From the NCBI GenBank assembly GCA_903859705.1, contig CAIONQ010000002.1:20781-84780 (forward strand): a stretch of DNA of 64,000 nucleotides, written 5' to 3'. The notes beneath the pieces are model-generated. The model did no database searches. It was not told the DNA's origin and saw nothing but the letters and a program-made list of their open reading frames with translations. Each line of letters begins with the position of its first letter. Within the stretch, counting starts at the first letter, position 1. The translations under genes and the position numbers were made by a program. Shown here piece after piece: positions 8,799-17,400 of the stretch. The DNA comes from an uncultured Chthonomonas sp. (GTDB taxonomy: Bacteria > Armatimonadota > Chthonomonadetes > Chthonomonadales > Chthonomonadaceae).

Positions 8799-10112
8799 AT
8801 GAGGCGAATTATCGCGCTGTTAACCGTAGCGGTTGCCCTGGTTTCTGGTATTGATGCCAGAGCCGATCTGGATGCCTATCTAAAACGTCCAGAGCCCGTT
8901 TACAAATGGGAAAAAACTGCCGAAACCACAGCCAATGGCTGCTCCATCACCACTCTGCATCTGGTATCTCAAACCTGGCAGGGAATTGTGTGGGAGCACA
9001 AGCTGCAGATTTTCCGGCCAGAGAACACCGCACACCCGCACTTTTGCGCACTGCTGAACACGGGCGGTAACGGCGGCAAGTCCGACGAGGCCATGGGGGC
9101 AACCGCAGCAAAATCTACAGGCAGTGTGTTCGCGATGCTTTTCAACATCCCTAACCAGCCGCTGTATGGTGGCAAAACTGAGGATGCCCTGATTGCGTAC
9201 ACCTGGAATCAGTTTCTGCAGACAGGTGATGAAACCTGGCCGCTGCACTTCCCAATGGCAAAATCTGTAATCAAAGCCATGGACGCCATTCAGGCATACA
9301 CAAAGCAGGCAGGGCAGCCGGATATTGAAGGATTCCTGGTTACCGGAGCCTCCAAGCGTGGTTGGACCACCTGGCTGACAGGAGCCAGCAAAGATCCGCG
9401 CGTGAAAGCCATTGCCCCAATGGTGATTGACACTCTGAATGCGGCGGTGCAAATTCCGCACCAGCTGGAAGCGTATGGCAAACCCAGCGAGCAGATTAAA
9501 GACTATACCAATGGCGGACTGCTGGACATTGCAGGCACGCCACGCGGCAAGCGCCTGCTGCAGATTGAAGACCCGTACAGCTACCGGGATCGCCTTACAA
9601 TTCCCAAGCTGATTATTTCGGCCACCAACGATCGCTACTGGGCGCAGGATGCCGTTAACCTGTACTGGGATGGCCTGCCGGGCCCGAAGTGGCTGCTCTA
9701 CAACCCCAATATTGGCCATAGCATGGCAGCCATGGATGCACAGCTGCGCATCGTGAACACGGTGGGCGTGTTTGCCAATGCCGTTGCGGGCGGAGCAGCC
9801 ATGCCGAAGCTCAACTGGAAGTTTGCCCCGGCTACGGATGGCGTTACACTTACCGTTCATGGCGATGTAAAGCCGAAGAGCGCAAAGCTTTATCACACTA
9901 CTGCGGCAACGCAGGACTTCCGGGATTCTATGTGGGTTTCGGACCCAATGACCGTTACCGGCGATGGCGCAACGGGCAAGTTTACCGCCCCCGCAACAGG
10001 TTATGGCGTAACCTATGCCGAGCTAACCTATGAGGTTGGTGGCCGCAGTTTTGCCATTACCACCCAGGTGCACATTGTGCCCTCGGCAGCAGTAACGGCC
10101 ACAAAGAAATAG
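8799..10112 (+). CDS. Secreted PhoPQ-activated pathogenicity-related (PqaA-like) alpha/beta hydrolase
   Basis: This 437-residue exported protein has a signal peptide ending near residue 22 (DARA). It belongs to the PhoPQ-activated pathogenicity-related family (PqaA/AprA type). The hydrolase nucleophile is Ser185 in VTGASKRGWTTW. An Asp in ISATNDRYW and a His in NIGHSM are positioned as the rest of the triad. The preceding family-typical features HFCALLNTGGNGG and PMAKSVIKAMDAI are present, and the last 100 residues form an Ig-like beta domain. Family length is about 430-500. The substrate is unknown; in Salmonella the relative is linked to antimicrobial-peptide resistance, which cannot be assumed here. 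A GGGAGAG ribosome site precedes the ATG. A GNAT gene follows after 25 nt. Confidence 0.87.
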   Translation: MRRIIALLTVAVALVSGIDARADLDAYLKRPEPVYKWEKTAETTANGCSITTLHLVSQTWQGIVWEHKLQIFRPENTAHPHFCALLNTGGNGGKSDEAMGATAAKSTGSVFAMLFNIPNQPLYGGKTEDALIAYTWNQFLQTGDETWPLHFPMAKSVIKAMDAIQAYTKQAGQPDIEGFLVTGASKRGWTTWLTGASKDPRVKAIAPMVIDTLNAAVQIPHQLEAYGKPSEQIKDYTNGGLLDIAGTPRGKRLLQIEDPYSYRDRLTIPKLIISATNDRYWAQDAVNLYWDGLPGPKWLLYNPNIGHSMAAMDAQLRIVNTVGVFANAVAGGAAMPKLNWKFAPATDGVTLTVHGDVKPKSAKLYHTTAATQDFRDSMWVSDPMTVTGDGATGKFTAPATGYGVTYAELTYEVGGRSFAITTQVHIVPSAAVTATKK

Positions 10113-10137
10113 CACCACCGCTTAACAGAGGGAAATA

Positions 10138-10659
10138 ATGGCAACCGAAACTGTAAAACAAGAATTTGAGGAAGAAGAAGAAATGGCCGATATGCTGGTA
10201 CAACTGCTAAAACTGCCGCCTGTTACACCGCTGCTTGATAAGCTGCGCGAAGACGGTGTGGTAGTGCGCAGAGCACATCCCTTTGAGCTCACGCAGATAC
10301 GTAACTTCATTCAAACCAACTTTTCCACGGGCTGGGCAGATGAATTAACGCCCTGCTACAGCCGCCAGCCGATATCCCTGTTTATCGCAATCCGCGATAA
10401 GAAAGTGATAGGCTTTGCCGCGTATGAGGCCTGCTCGCGGGGCTTCTTCGGCCCTACGGGTGTGGCAGAGTGGGAACGCGGTAAGGACATTGGCAAAGCG
10501 CTCTTGCTGGCAGCCCTGTGGGATATGCGGGCGATTGGCTACGCCTATGGCATTATCGCTGGTGTAGGCCCGGCCAGTTTCTACACAAAAGCCTGCGGCG
10601 CAACCCTGATACCAGACAGCACACCCGGCATATACACTGATATGATAGACCGCGACTAA
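10138..10659 (+). CDS. GNAT-family N-acetyltransferase
   Basis: This is a 173-residue protein with the GNAT fold: an acceptor-side beta segment (ISLFIAIRDKKVIGFAAYE) and an acetyl-CoA loop variant (VAEWERGKDIGKALLLAALWDMRAIGYAYGII) ending in FYTKACGATLI. The canonical Q/RxxGxG/A loop is altered to ERGKDIGKA. The N-terminus is very acidic (EFEEEEEMADM). It follows the PqaA-like gene on the same strand and is closed by a terminator. The substrate is not predictable. Confidence 0.8.
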   Translation: MATETVKQEFEEEEEMADMLVQLLKLPPVTPLLDKLREDGVVVRRAHPFELTQIRNFIQTNFSTGWADELTPCYSRQPISLFIAIRDKKVIGFAAYEACSRGFFGPTGVAEWERGKDIGKALLLAALWDMRAIGYAYGIIAGVGPASFYTKACGATLIPDSTPGIYTDMIDRD

Positions 10660-10691
10660 GAACCGGTTTCTTGCGGTTAAAAATTATCAAA

Positions 10692-10731
10692 AAAAATCGA
10701 GCCCGGCGCTGCTGCGCCGGGCTCGATTTTT
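10692..10731. terminator. Bidirectional terminator between the GNAT and mscL genes
   Basis: A 17-bp perfect inverted repeat (10692-10708 with 10715-10731) includes A and T tracts on both sides. It serves the plus-strand GNAT gene and the minus-strand mscL gene. Confidence 0.9.
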
Positions 10732-10751
10732 GTTTGCTTGTTGGCGCGCTA

Positions 10752-11171
10752 TCAGGCTACCGTTAAGCTGGAAGCGCAGCACTTGCACTTGGTTGCATCG
10801 ATGGCGTTGGCCTCTTTGCAGAAGGGGCACGTTTGCGTTGGCGCTGCGGGAGTTTCTGGGGCGGGTTTGAGCAGCCACTTTGTGATGAGGAACACCACAA
10901 GGGCGATGGCGATGAAGTCCACCATGTTGCCGAGAAAGTCTCCGTACTTAATTGCGTTTTCGGTAACTTTACCGGCAGCATCCTTCGCTGTTGACAGTAT
11001 GATTTTTTGTTCTCGCCAGTCTCCCTTAGGCAGAACAATAGCGATCACCGGCATCAGAATATCGTTTACGAGTGCTGTGACTACTTTACCAGAAGCCCCA
11101 CCGATGATCACACCAACCGCAAGCGCAAGCGCGTTAGATTTTGTTAGAAATGCCTTAAACTCTTGTAGCAA
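10752..11171 (-). CDS. mscL: Large-conductance mechanosensitive channel MscL with C-terminal zinc-ribbon-like motif
   Basis: This 139-residue inner-membrane channel opens under membrane tension and protects against osmotic downshock. The family N-terminus is clear: LQEFKAFLTKSNALALAVGVIIGGASGKVV is helix S1/TM1 with its Ala/Gly packing, followed by NDILMPVI. TM2 is about residues 83-100 (MVDFIAIALVVFLITKWL). The C-terminus carries Cys115, Cys118, Cys129 and Cys131/132, a small zinc-ribbon-like motif found in some MscL proteins. The true start is TTG at 11171: GGAGGAGG lies about 6 nt upstream and the family N-terminus begins there. Longer in-frame ATG starts would add an unrelated 70 residues. 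Confidence 0.93.
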   Translation of the reverse strand: MLQEFKAFLTKSNALALAVGVIIGGASGKVVTALVNDILMPVIAIVLPKGDWREQKIILSTAKDAAGKVTENAIKYGDFLGNMVDFIAIALVVFLITKWLLKPAPETPAAPTQTCPFCKEANAIDATKCKCCASSLTVA

Positions 11172-11543
11172 TGAATGCCTCCTCCACAATAGGCGGCGCA
11201 TGGCCACCCATGCCCGCATTGTATATATAGGATTTGTTAGCGGGCACATTCTACCAGTTAGACGACGATTCCGCAATTTATGCACCGGTGTGCGGCGCCC
11301 TTTGTGTTCGGTGTGGGTGTTATTTGGGATGTGGGAGTAGGCACCTGTATTGAATCCGTGGTTGTGCCGAGCAGCGATAGCCTCACACATCGACTAGGGG
11401 CCGTGGCTTGTCCCGGCCCGAGCCACAGTTCGGAACTATTGCGGAACATTGGGTTGCCGATTTACTCTGGCAGGCAACACATCTCTCATTGCCCTCCCTT
11501 CTCCAACCCACCCGCCGGGTATCATATCTGGCAGGAGATGATT
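11172..11543. other. Divergent intergenic region between mscL and pepD
   Basis: These 372 nt hold the promoters of two divergently read genes. The open frame across it in the pepD direction has no family similarity and no ribosome site. A short GC-rich segment at 11395-11425 (TAGGGGCCGTGGCTTGTCCC) resembles one at 53102-53121. Confidence 0.5.
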
Positions 11544-13016
11544 ATGAAACCTGAACTACTTTTTGATAGATTCCGTGAGATTTCTGCCGTTCCCCGGGAA
11601 AGTGGCAATGAGGCCGGTATGACGGCCTACTTGCAAGCGTTTGCCGCTGAACATGGGCTGGAATGCCGCAATGATGCCATTGGCAATACGGTGATTGCGG
11701 TGCCCGGACGGGGCAAGGGTGTGGGCGCAGATACCATTATTCTGCAGAGCCACACAGATATGGTGTGCGTTAAGGCCCCAGGCAGCGCACATAACTTCCT
11801 TACCGATGGCATTCAACTTCGCGTGGAACAGCGGGAAGAACACGGCAAGGTGCAGGATGTGCTGCTTGGCACCGATACCACGTTGGGGGCGGATAATGGC
11901 ATGGGCGTGGCCGCAGCACTGGCTGCCGGGCTGGACCCTGCTATTGAGAACTGCCCTCCTCTGGAGCTGTTGTTTACCATCGATGAGGAGCGCGGACTCA
12001 CCGGTGCAGCACAGCTGGACCCATCCATTATTACCGGCACCTATCTGATCAACATGGATAGCGAAGAGCTGGGCGAGATATGCATTAGCTGCGCGGGCGG
12101 ACGCGACATGACTTCGGTATGGCCGTTAGTTCGCAGCGCTGCCTCCGGTGGCTGGAAGCCGATTACGGTTAGCCTAACCGGCCTTCCCGGCGGCCACAGC
12201 GGTGTGCAGATTAACGAGGGCCGCGGCAATGCGATTGCCATGCTGCTTGGTGCGATCTCCGATGCCGCGGGCACAGATGAGATTCGGGTTTCTAATATCA
12301 CCGGCGGTTCTAAGCGCAACGTTATTCCCAGCACATGTGAAGTAACTCTCTGGGCAGATGCGCCCGTGGCAGATAGAATCGCTACAGAGCTTGGCTCTGC
12401 TGCGCAGTTGGAGGCGTTTAAGTCAGCCCTGTGTATTGGGGCAGAGCTTGTAAAGGTAAGTGTGAGCACTCCCGAGCCCAACGCGGCAGGCGAGCCCATT
12501 GGCGCAGCGGAAACACGTACCGTATTTGCAGCAATCCTGGCTGTGCCCTGGGGCCCGCAAACGATGTCCGAAGCGGTGCCCGGTCTGGTAGAAACCTCCA
12601 ACAATGTGGCGGTAATCAGCACCACAGACACGGCCATTACGTTAAGCTGCTCCACACGCTCCTCTGCGGCTGGCGCTATCGAAACGTTTCAGGATATCCA
12701 CCGGCCTGCGTTGCAAGCCACCGGCGCAGACGTAACACACAGTGATGGGTACCCAGGCTGGGAAGCAGACCGCGAAAACCCACTGCTAAAGACTGCCGAG
12801 AGCGTATTCGCCGGAGTGCTTGGCACGTCCCCGAAAATAACAGCAATTCATGCCGGGCTGGAGTGTGGAGTACTGAAAGGGATTGTGCCACGGCTGCGCA
12901 TGATCTCTTTTGGACCCGATATCCGGGATGCGCATACCATACTGGAGCGCGTACTGCTCTCGAGCGTTCCCACCTTCTATGCATGCCTCACAGCTTTGCT
13001 GGAAGAGATGTGCTGA
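11544..13016 (+). CDS. pepD: Aminoacyl-histidine dipeptidase, M20C family (PepD-like)
   Basis: This is a 490-residue cytoplasmic dizinc peptidase, the length of E. coli PepD, predicted to split dipeptides such as Xaa-His. Metal and catalytic residues are visible: His70 (LQSHTDMV), Asp117 (LGADNGMG), catalytic Glu148 with ligand Glu149 (IDEERGLTG) and Asp172 (NMDSE). The lid/dimer domain includes GGHSGVQINEGRGNA, typical of M20C. Start ATG 11544 is preferred over ATG 11538 because GGAG then lies 6 nt upstream. The gene ends opposite the amidohydrolase operon with a shared terminator. Confidence 0.92.
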   Translation: MKPELLFDRFREISAVPRESGNEAGMTAYLQAFAAEHGLECRNDAIGNTVIAVPGRGKGVGADTIILQSHTDMVCVKAPGSAHNFLTDGIQLRVEQREEHGKVQDVLLGTDTTLGADNGMGVAAALAAGLDPAIENCPPLELLFTIDEERGLTGAAQLDPSIITGTYLINMDSEELGEICISCAGGRDMTSVWPLVRSAASGGWKPITVSLTGLPGGHSGVQINEGRGNAIAMLLGAISDAAGTDEIRVSNITGGSKRNVIPSTCEVTLWADAPVADRIATELGSAAQLEAFKSALCIGAELVKVSVSTPEPNAAGEPIGAAETRTVFAAILAVPWGPQTMSEAVPGLVETSNNVAVISTTDTAITLSCSTRSSAAGAIETFQDIHRPALQATGADVTHSDGYPGWEADRENPLLKTAESVFAGVLGTSPKITAIHAGLECGVLKGIVPRLRMISFGPDIRDAHTILERVLLSSVPTFYACLTALLEEMC

Positions 13017-13042
13017 TAATCCGCATCGTGTAGCTTAAGATA

Positions 13043-13079
13043 CAAAGAGGCGAGGATGCGTTGCATCCTCGCCTCTTTG
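13043..13079. terminator. Bidirectional terminator between pepD and the amidohydrolase operon
   Basis: A perfect 17-bp stem (13043-13059 with 13063-13079) has a 3-nt loop and ends in AAAGAGG/CCTCTTT arms. It lies between convergent genes. Confidence 0.88.
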
Positions 13080-13101
13080 CATTTTCAGGTTATGGCGCCT
13101 A

Positions 13102-14526
13102 TCAGTTGGTGCGCTGCGGCTTAATATGCTGGAAGAAGGTTGCTTTCTGCCTGTCGTACCGAAGTTTGCCGTTGATGTAGGTTTGCTCTACAAAGCTGCG
13201 ATAATCCAGGGGATCTCCGCTGAGGATAAGCACATCGCCATCTTTGCCAGGATCCAGGCTACCGAGACGCTTCTCCATACCAATGGCCTTTGCGGCGGTA
13301 ATGGTGATTGATTCCAGGGCTGCCTGCGCTCCGGCACCACCACGCATTACGTAGCTGCCTTCCAGCGCAAAGGTAAGCATATCGCGCCCCATTTCACCGC
13401 CAATAGAGAACGATGTATCTGGCGGAAGCACGGCAAAATTCACACCCGCTTTCGCCAGAATTCCTGTGCCCTCTGGATGGCTGCCGGTTGGGGCATTGCG
13501 GCGTTCATCTGGCATGGTACGATCGCGCGCAGAAACCACAAGCAATGCTTTTTGAGCGGCAACCTCATCGGCTATTACCCAGGCTTCCCCAGCAGGTGAG
13601 ATAACCATTTGAATGCCGAACTCTTTAGCCAGGCGCAAAGCATAACGAATATCTGCTGTGGAGTTTGCGCTAACTCGCAGTAGCTTTTCATGCTTCAGGA
13701 GTGGCAGCACCGCATCCGCATCCCCCGGTTTTGTGGGGGCCGTGCCCTGCTTTCCAGCCTTTTCAAACTTATCCTGAGCCTGCTGGTAATCAAACGCACG
13801 CTTTAGCTGATCGGCAATGTTGTAACGCGTGGTAAGGGTGCTGGATGTGCCGGCTGCAGCGCCACCACCCCTGCCCCCAAAGCCGCCGAAGCCGCCTCTG
13901 GCACTTTCAAGAGAAAGGGTTATAACGGTAGATTCGGCAGCGGGCATGCCATCCAGATCACCCTCCGTCATCTTCACCACAATGTTATTGGTGCTGAAGT
14001 TGCCATCTGCCGCTGCAGCAGGTGCAAACCTGCCACCGCCACCGCCACCACCGGGCCTGCGGCCACCTGCGCCCGTGCCAGAGAGATAAACCGAGGTAAC
14101 ACCGGATGCGGCCGCAAGCGAAACCGATAAAGAGTAAGGATCCAGAGAATCTCGCAGGCGATTGCCGGGCTGCACGGCACCACCGAGCTGGGCACCATCC
14201 GCAACAAAGCCTGGGGCTACCACTTTGCCTTCGGCATGAACGATGGTTGCACCAGCTGGCACGGCAAGATCCGAGCCGCCAACCTTTTCGATTTTTGCGC
14301 CACGAATAATGACTACGCCGTTCTTAATAACACCATGGGTTACGGTCCACACATCGCCACCTACAATACATGTAACCGGTGCTGGCGCTGCCGCTTCCTG
14401 TGGCTTTGCAGGCGTTTCGGCGGCCGTTTCCTGAGCTTTTGCATTGCAGGCAAGCAAGCTCGCAAGCGAAAGGGCAGCAAGAACAGGGCCAGCGGGCCGG
14501 ATTCGGAGGCTGCTATCAATCGCCAT
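13102..14526 (-). CDS. Exported amidohydrolase-like protein, member A (metal ligands lost)
   Basis: This 474-residue protein is the last gene of the eight-gene amidohydrolase run. A signal sequence ends in the lipobox-like SLLACNAKA. The amidohydrolase N-terminal beta-sandwich (VTHGVIKNGVVIIRGAKIEKVG) and C-terminal signature (RLGSLDPGKDGDVLILSGDPLD, then YINGKL) are well kept. The barrel is not. Where active members have PGxxDxHxH, this one has PGFVADGAQLG. The third His is replaced in LLRVSANSTADI, and the final Asp is in an altered context. Two glycine-rich inserts interrupt the barrel. Catalysis by the usual metal mechanism is unlikely. The start at 14526 is the ATG before the signal sequence and overlaps the stop of the upstream gene by 11 nt. 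Confidence 0.85.
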   Translation of the reverse strand: MAIDSSLRIRPAGPVLAALSLASLLACNAKAQETAAETPAKPQEAAAPAPVTCIVGGDVWTVTHGVIKNGVVIIRGAKIEKVGGSDLAVPAGATIVHAEGKVVAPGFVADGAQLGGAVQPGNRLRDSLDPYSLSVSLAAASGVTSVYLSGTGAGGRRPGGGGGGGRFAPAAAADGNFSTNNIVVKMTEGDLDGMPAAESTVITLSLESARGGFGGFGGRGGGAAAGTSSTLTTRYNIADQLKRAFDYQQAQDKFEKAGKQGTAPTKPGDADAVLPLLKHEKLLRVSANSTADIRYALRLAKEFGIQMVISPAGEAWVIADEVAAQKALLVVSARDRTMPDERRNAPTGSHPEGTGILAKAGVNFAVLPPDTSFSIGGEMGRDMLTFALEGSYVMRGGAGAQAALESITITAAKAIGMEKRLGSLDPGKDGDVLILSGDPLDYRSFVEQTYINGKLRYDRQKATFFQHIKPQRTN

Positions 14527-15898
14527 TGTAAACCACCTTGCCTTCCAGTACAACTTTAAGAACTCGGCTGTCGGGTTCAAAAGGCCCTGAATCCAGCAGA
14601 ATGAGGTTGGCATCTCTGCCCACGGCAACGCTGCCAACCCTTCCAGAGATATTCAGCATCTCTGCCGGGGCAAGCGTTATGGCACGCAGCGCCATATCCG
14701 CATCCATACCCGCCTTTACTAACTGGCTCATCTGGAACCGGAGTGTGCGATAGCCTTCTACATCATCTGCAGTTGGCTTACAGGCAACTTTACAGCCGGC
14801 ATCCAGGAACTTTGCGGCAACATTTACCCGGTTTGTGGTGAGTGGCTCCAGCATAAGCGCTGCAGGCAGAACCACATCCTGGCTCTTTGCCCCAAGCAAG
14901 CTGGCCACTCTGTCACTATCGGGTGCCGTTAAAATGTAGATGGGTTTGAGCTTATCGAAGGAGGCAAAGAGCGGAAGTGCGTATGCCACCGAGGCATTAT
15001 CCGGGCAGGCAACCATGGTAGGTATTTCGCCGTTAAATGCTTTAAGTACGGGCTGCTGCCGGGCGGCAGTGTTACCGCCAATTGGTCCAGCAGGCCCGCC
15101 ACCGGGAGCACCACCTCGCCCCTGGCCGCGGCGCACCTGGCCAGGAGCCAGAGGGGGCCGTGCAGCGCCATCGCCACCAAAAATGTCTCCCATAGGATCC
15201 GCGCCGGGATCGACTGGTTGTGGCCGAGCTCCTTCGAAGGTGCTTCGGATCAGGTCCATGGTCTGGGTATTTGCAGCAAAGTGAACCGAAAGTACTGAGT
15301 TGGGGGCGATCGCCATAGACTGGGCCGTATCGCCTGCCGGTTTGATTACTGTTCCCTGGCCAGGTATGCCGGTGCCTCCCGGCACAAGTGCCAGGGTGGT
15401 AACACCCTCGCGCGCTAGCCTGCTCCAGTTATCATCAAACGGGTAAAGCTCATCAAGCACCTTCAGGTGTGGGTTGGCCGAGGCGCGGGCCCCACCAAAA
15501 CCTGCACCACCCGGCCCACCACCCGGCCCACCGCCCGGGCCCGGTGTGGGTGTGGCCCCTGCGGCCGAAAGCCCAATTTGAGAGCTGATACCAACGATGC
15601 CTGGAATTACCGTATCGGCACGCAGAATGGGCACTCCAAATGGCACCTTAACGTCTGCACCGAGCTTAATGATTTTGCCGCCACGGCAGAGAATAACACC
15701 ATTTTGGATGATGCCGGAGTTTACCGTGATGATGTGCTTTGCCGCAATGGCAACGGTATCATCCGCAAATGGGTCCGTGAAAGTCTGCTGGCCCGCACTT
15801 GCGGCAGAGGCTGCAAAAGTAGTTAGTGCAGATAGGCCAAGGGCAGCGGCGGCACGGCGGGAGAAAACACGCGCATTTTTACGGGGCTGGGAAACCAC
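14516..15898 (-). CDS. Exported amidohydrolase-like protein, member B (metal ligands lost, Tat-type signal)
   Basis: This is a 460-residue protein. The N-terminus has a twin-arginine-like signal (FSRRAAAALGLSAL) and an Ala-X-Ala cleavage region. The composite beta-sandwich motif (GIIQNGVILCRGGKIIKLG) and the closing signature (RVGSVAVGRDANLILLDSGPF) identify the family, but the active site is gone. The metal-binding motif reads PGIVGISSQIG, the third His region reads PTMVACPDNASV, and the Asp region reads CKPTADDVEGY. Long Gly/Pro-rich inserts occur near residues 115-140 and 245-275. GTG at 15898 overlaps the upstream TAG stop by one base (TAGTG), with AGGAAGGG upstream. It is probably a pseudoenzyme partner or binding protein. 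Confidence 0.85.
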   Translation of the reverse strand: MVSQPRKNARVFSRRAAAALGLSALTTFAASAASAGQQTFTDPFADDTVAIAAKHIITVNSGIIQNGVILCRGGKIIKLGADVKVPFGVPILRADTVIPGIVGISSQIGLSAAGATPTPGPGGGPGGGPGGAGFGGARASANPHLKVLDELYPFDDNWSRLAREGVTTLALVPGGTGIPGQGTVIKPAGDTAQSMAIAPNSVLSVHFAANTQTMDLIRSTFEGARPQPVDPGADPMGDIFGGDGAARPPLAPGQVRRGQGRGGAPGGGPAGPIGGNTAARQQPVLKAFNGEIPTMVACPDNASVAYALPLFASFDKLKPIYILTAPDSDRVASLLGAKSQDVVLPAALMLEPLTTNRVNVAAKFLDAGCKVACKPTADDVEGYRTLRFQMSQLVKAGMDADMALRAITLAPAEMLNISGRVGSVAVGRDANLILLDSGPFEPDSRVLKVVLEGKVVYNGD

Positions 15899-17400
15899 TA
15901 TTCTGAGCCCTTCCTGTTTTCAGCACCTGATTGTTCCTGGTTTTCGGTTTCGCCAGAGACTGGATCGGTTACGATAAAGCCACGGCGCACAGAGCCAGAT
16001 TCCACTTTGCCATCTTCCTCTTCGCCATCCTCATCGGTAACGGCATCGTGCGAGGCAAATGGGCCAGCGCCAACGCCGCGGCGCTTTTGGCCGTGCTGAT
16101 ACACCAACTTGCCATTTATGTAAACGCGCTGAATGGGGTTGCGAACATCAAACAGCGATCCGTGCTTGAGCACGATATCGGCATCTTTGCCCACTTCCAG
16201 GCTGCCTACTCTATCCGCGATGCCAATGCTCACTGCAGGATTGTAGGTAACAGCGCGCAGTGCCAGATCCTCATCCATACCCATCCGAACAGAAATAGTG
16301 CCCTGCAGAAACAGATCTTCAGCGGGAATAACGGGGCAGTCTGTATTTAGCGAAAGGGTTTGAACACCGGCATCGGCATATTTCTGCGCGATGCTGTAGA
16401 ACTTGCGATCGTAGGTTTGGAACGAAAAATCGTAAAGTCGCGGGCCAACATTCACAGGTATATTGCGCTTTGCGGCCTCTTCGGCAGCTCTAAAGCCACC
16501 AAACTCGCCATGTGAGATGATGAGGCGCACATCCATTTCATCATGGAACATGCGCATGGTTCCCATTACATCTCGTGCACCCGCAGTGTGCACCAGCACA
16601 GGAGTTTTCTTCTCGAGCACAGCCCTCAGATTATCCAGGCCAATGATGCGGGGCGAAGGTGGGGCGGTATTGAGCACCACGTTTGGCCTGCCGTTTGCCG
16701 CGAGCTTGTTCGCGGGTACAGGCTCCCCATTCGATGCTACCGCTGCTGTGGCCTCGTAGGCTTTTGCGCGTGAGAACATCTCTCGGAGCATCCACCACAT
16801 ACCCATTCGGCTCAGGCCTAGATCGCCCGCCTGCCGTTCTGGATTGTATGCCTGTGCAACCTTCATAACTCCGAGCTTACGCAGGTACAGATCTTCTCTT
16901 GGGGCGCCGCCAAGCTTCCAGAGCACGCCAAAGCCAGAGTGGTTGCCGCCGCTGCCTGGGATGGTAAGCAGGGTGGTTACGCCACTGGCAATATCATCTC
17001 GAACCAGAGGATCATCCGGATCAACGTAATCCCAGACACGAAATTCTGGATTAAGTGTGTGGACGTAATCGTGCAGGCCGGAATCGTTGCCAACATGCGC
17101 ATGCAGATCAATTTGACCGGGCATCGCCCATTGATCCCGCGCATCCAGCACATCGGCATCTGCAGGGATAACCACATCCCGCTCGGAGCCAAGGGCAATT
17201 ATCTTGCCGTTTTGAACCAGGATAATCCCGTTATCGATGCTGCCTTTAGTAACCGTTAAGATGCGGCCAGCGCGGATTGCCAGCGGGCGCTTCTGAGCAT
17301 TGGCCGGGGCTGCGTGCAGCAGGCCGGCAGCCATGATAGCGGCTGCACCGAAGGCAGCACGTATTGTTTTATATTGAGTATCAGTGAACGCTTTTGCCAT
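15898..17400 (-). CDS. Exported amidohydrolase, member C (only member with complete metal ligands)
   Basis: This 500-residue secreted protein belongs to the imidazolonepropionase-like amidohydrolase group. The signal peptide ends near AAPANA. The active-site set is intact: His-x-His in PGQIDLHAHVG, His in PVLVHTAGARD, His in LIISHGEFGG and Asp in LNTDCPVIP. The C-terminal signature RVGSLEVGKDADIVLKHGS is present, followed by an acidic, Glu/Asp-rich tail of about 60 residues unlike its neighbours. The start at 17400 is the ATG before the signal peptide and overlaps the upstream stop by 20 nt. As the only canonical enzyme in the cluster it is the likely hydrolytic activity. The substrate is unknown; cyclic amides or peptides are typical for the family. 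Confidence 0.9.
   Translation of the reverse strand: MAKAFTDTQYKTIRAAFGAAAIMAAGLLHAAPANAQKRPLAIRAGRILTVTKGSIDNGIILVQNGKIIALGSERDVVIPADADVLDARDQWAMPGQIDLHAHVGNDSGLHDYVHTLNPEFRVWDYVDPDDPLVRDDIASGVTTLLTIPGSGGNHSGFGVLWKLGGAPREDLYLRKLGVMKVAQAYNPERQAGDLGLSRMGMWWMLREMFSRAKAYEATAAVASNGEPVPANKLAANGRPNVVLNTAPPSPRIIGLDNLRAVLEKKTPVLVHTAGARDVMGTMRMFHDEMDVRLIISHGEFGGFRAAEEAAKRNIPVNVGPRLYDFSFQTYDRKFYSIAQKYADAGVQTLSLNTDCPVIPAEDLFLQGTISVRMGMDEDLALRAVTYNPAVSIGIADRVGSLEVGKDADIVLKHGSLFDVRNPIQRVYINGKLVYQHGQKRRGVGAGPFASHDAVTDEDGEEEDGKVESGSVRRGFIVTDPVSGETENQEQSGAENRKGSE

Noticed and set aside
8880..9896. Long minus-strand frame (338 codons) opposite the PqaA-like gene
   Set aside because: The plus-strand frame has the signal peptide, conserved Ser motif and ribosome site; the opposite frame is Cys/His-rich and has no family features.
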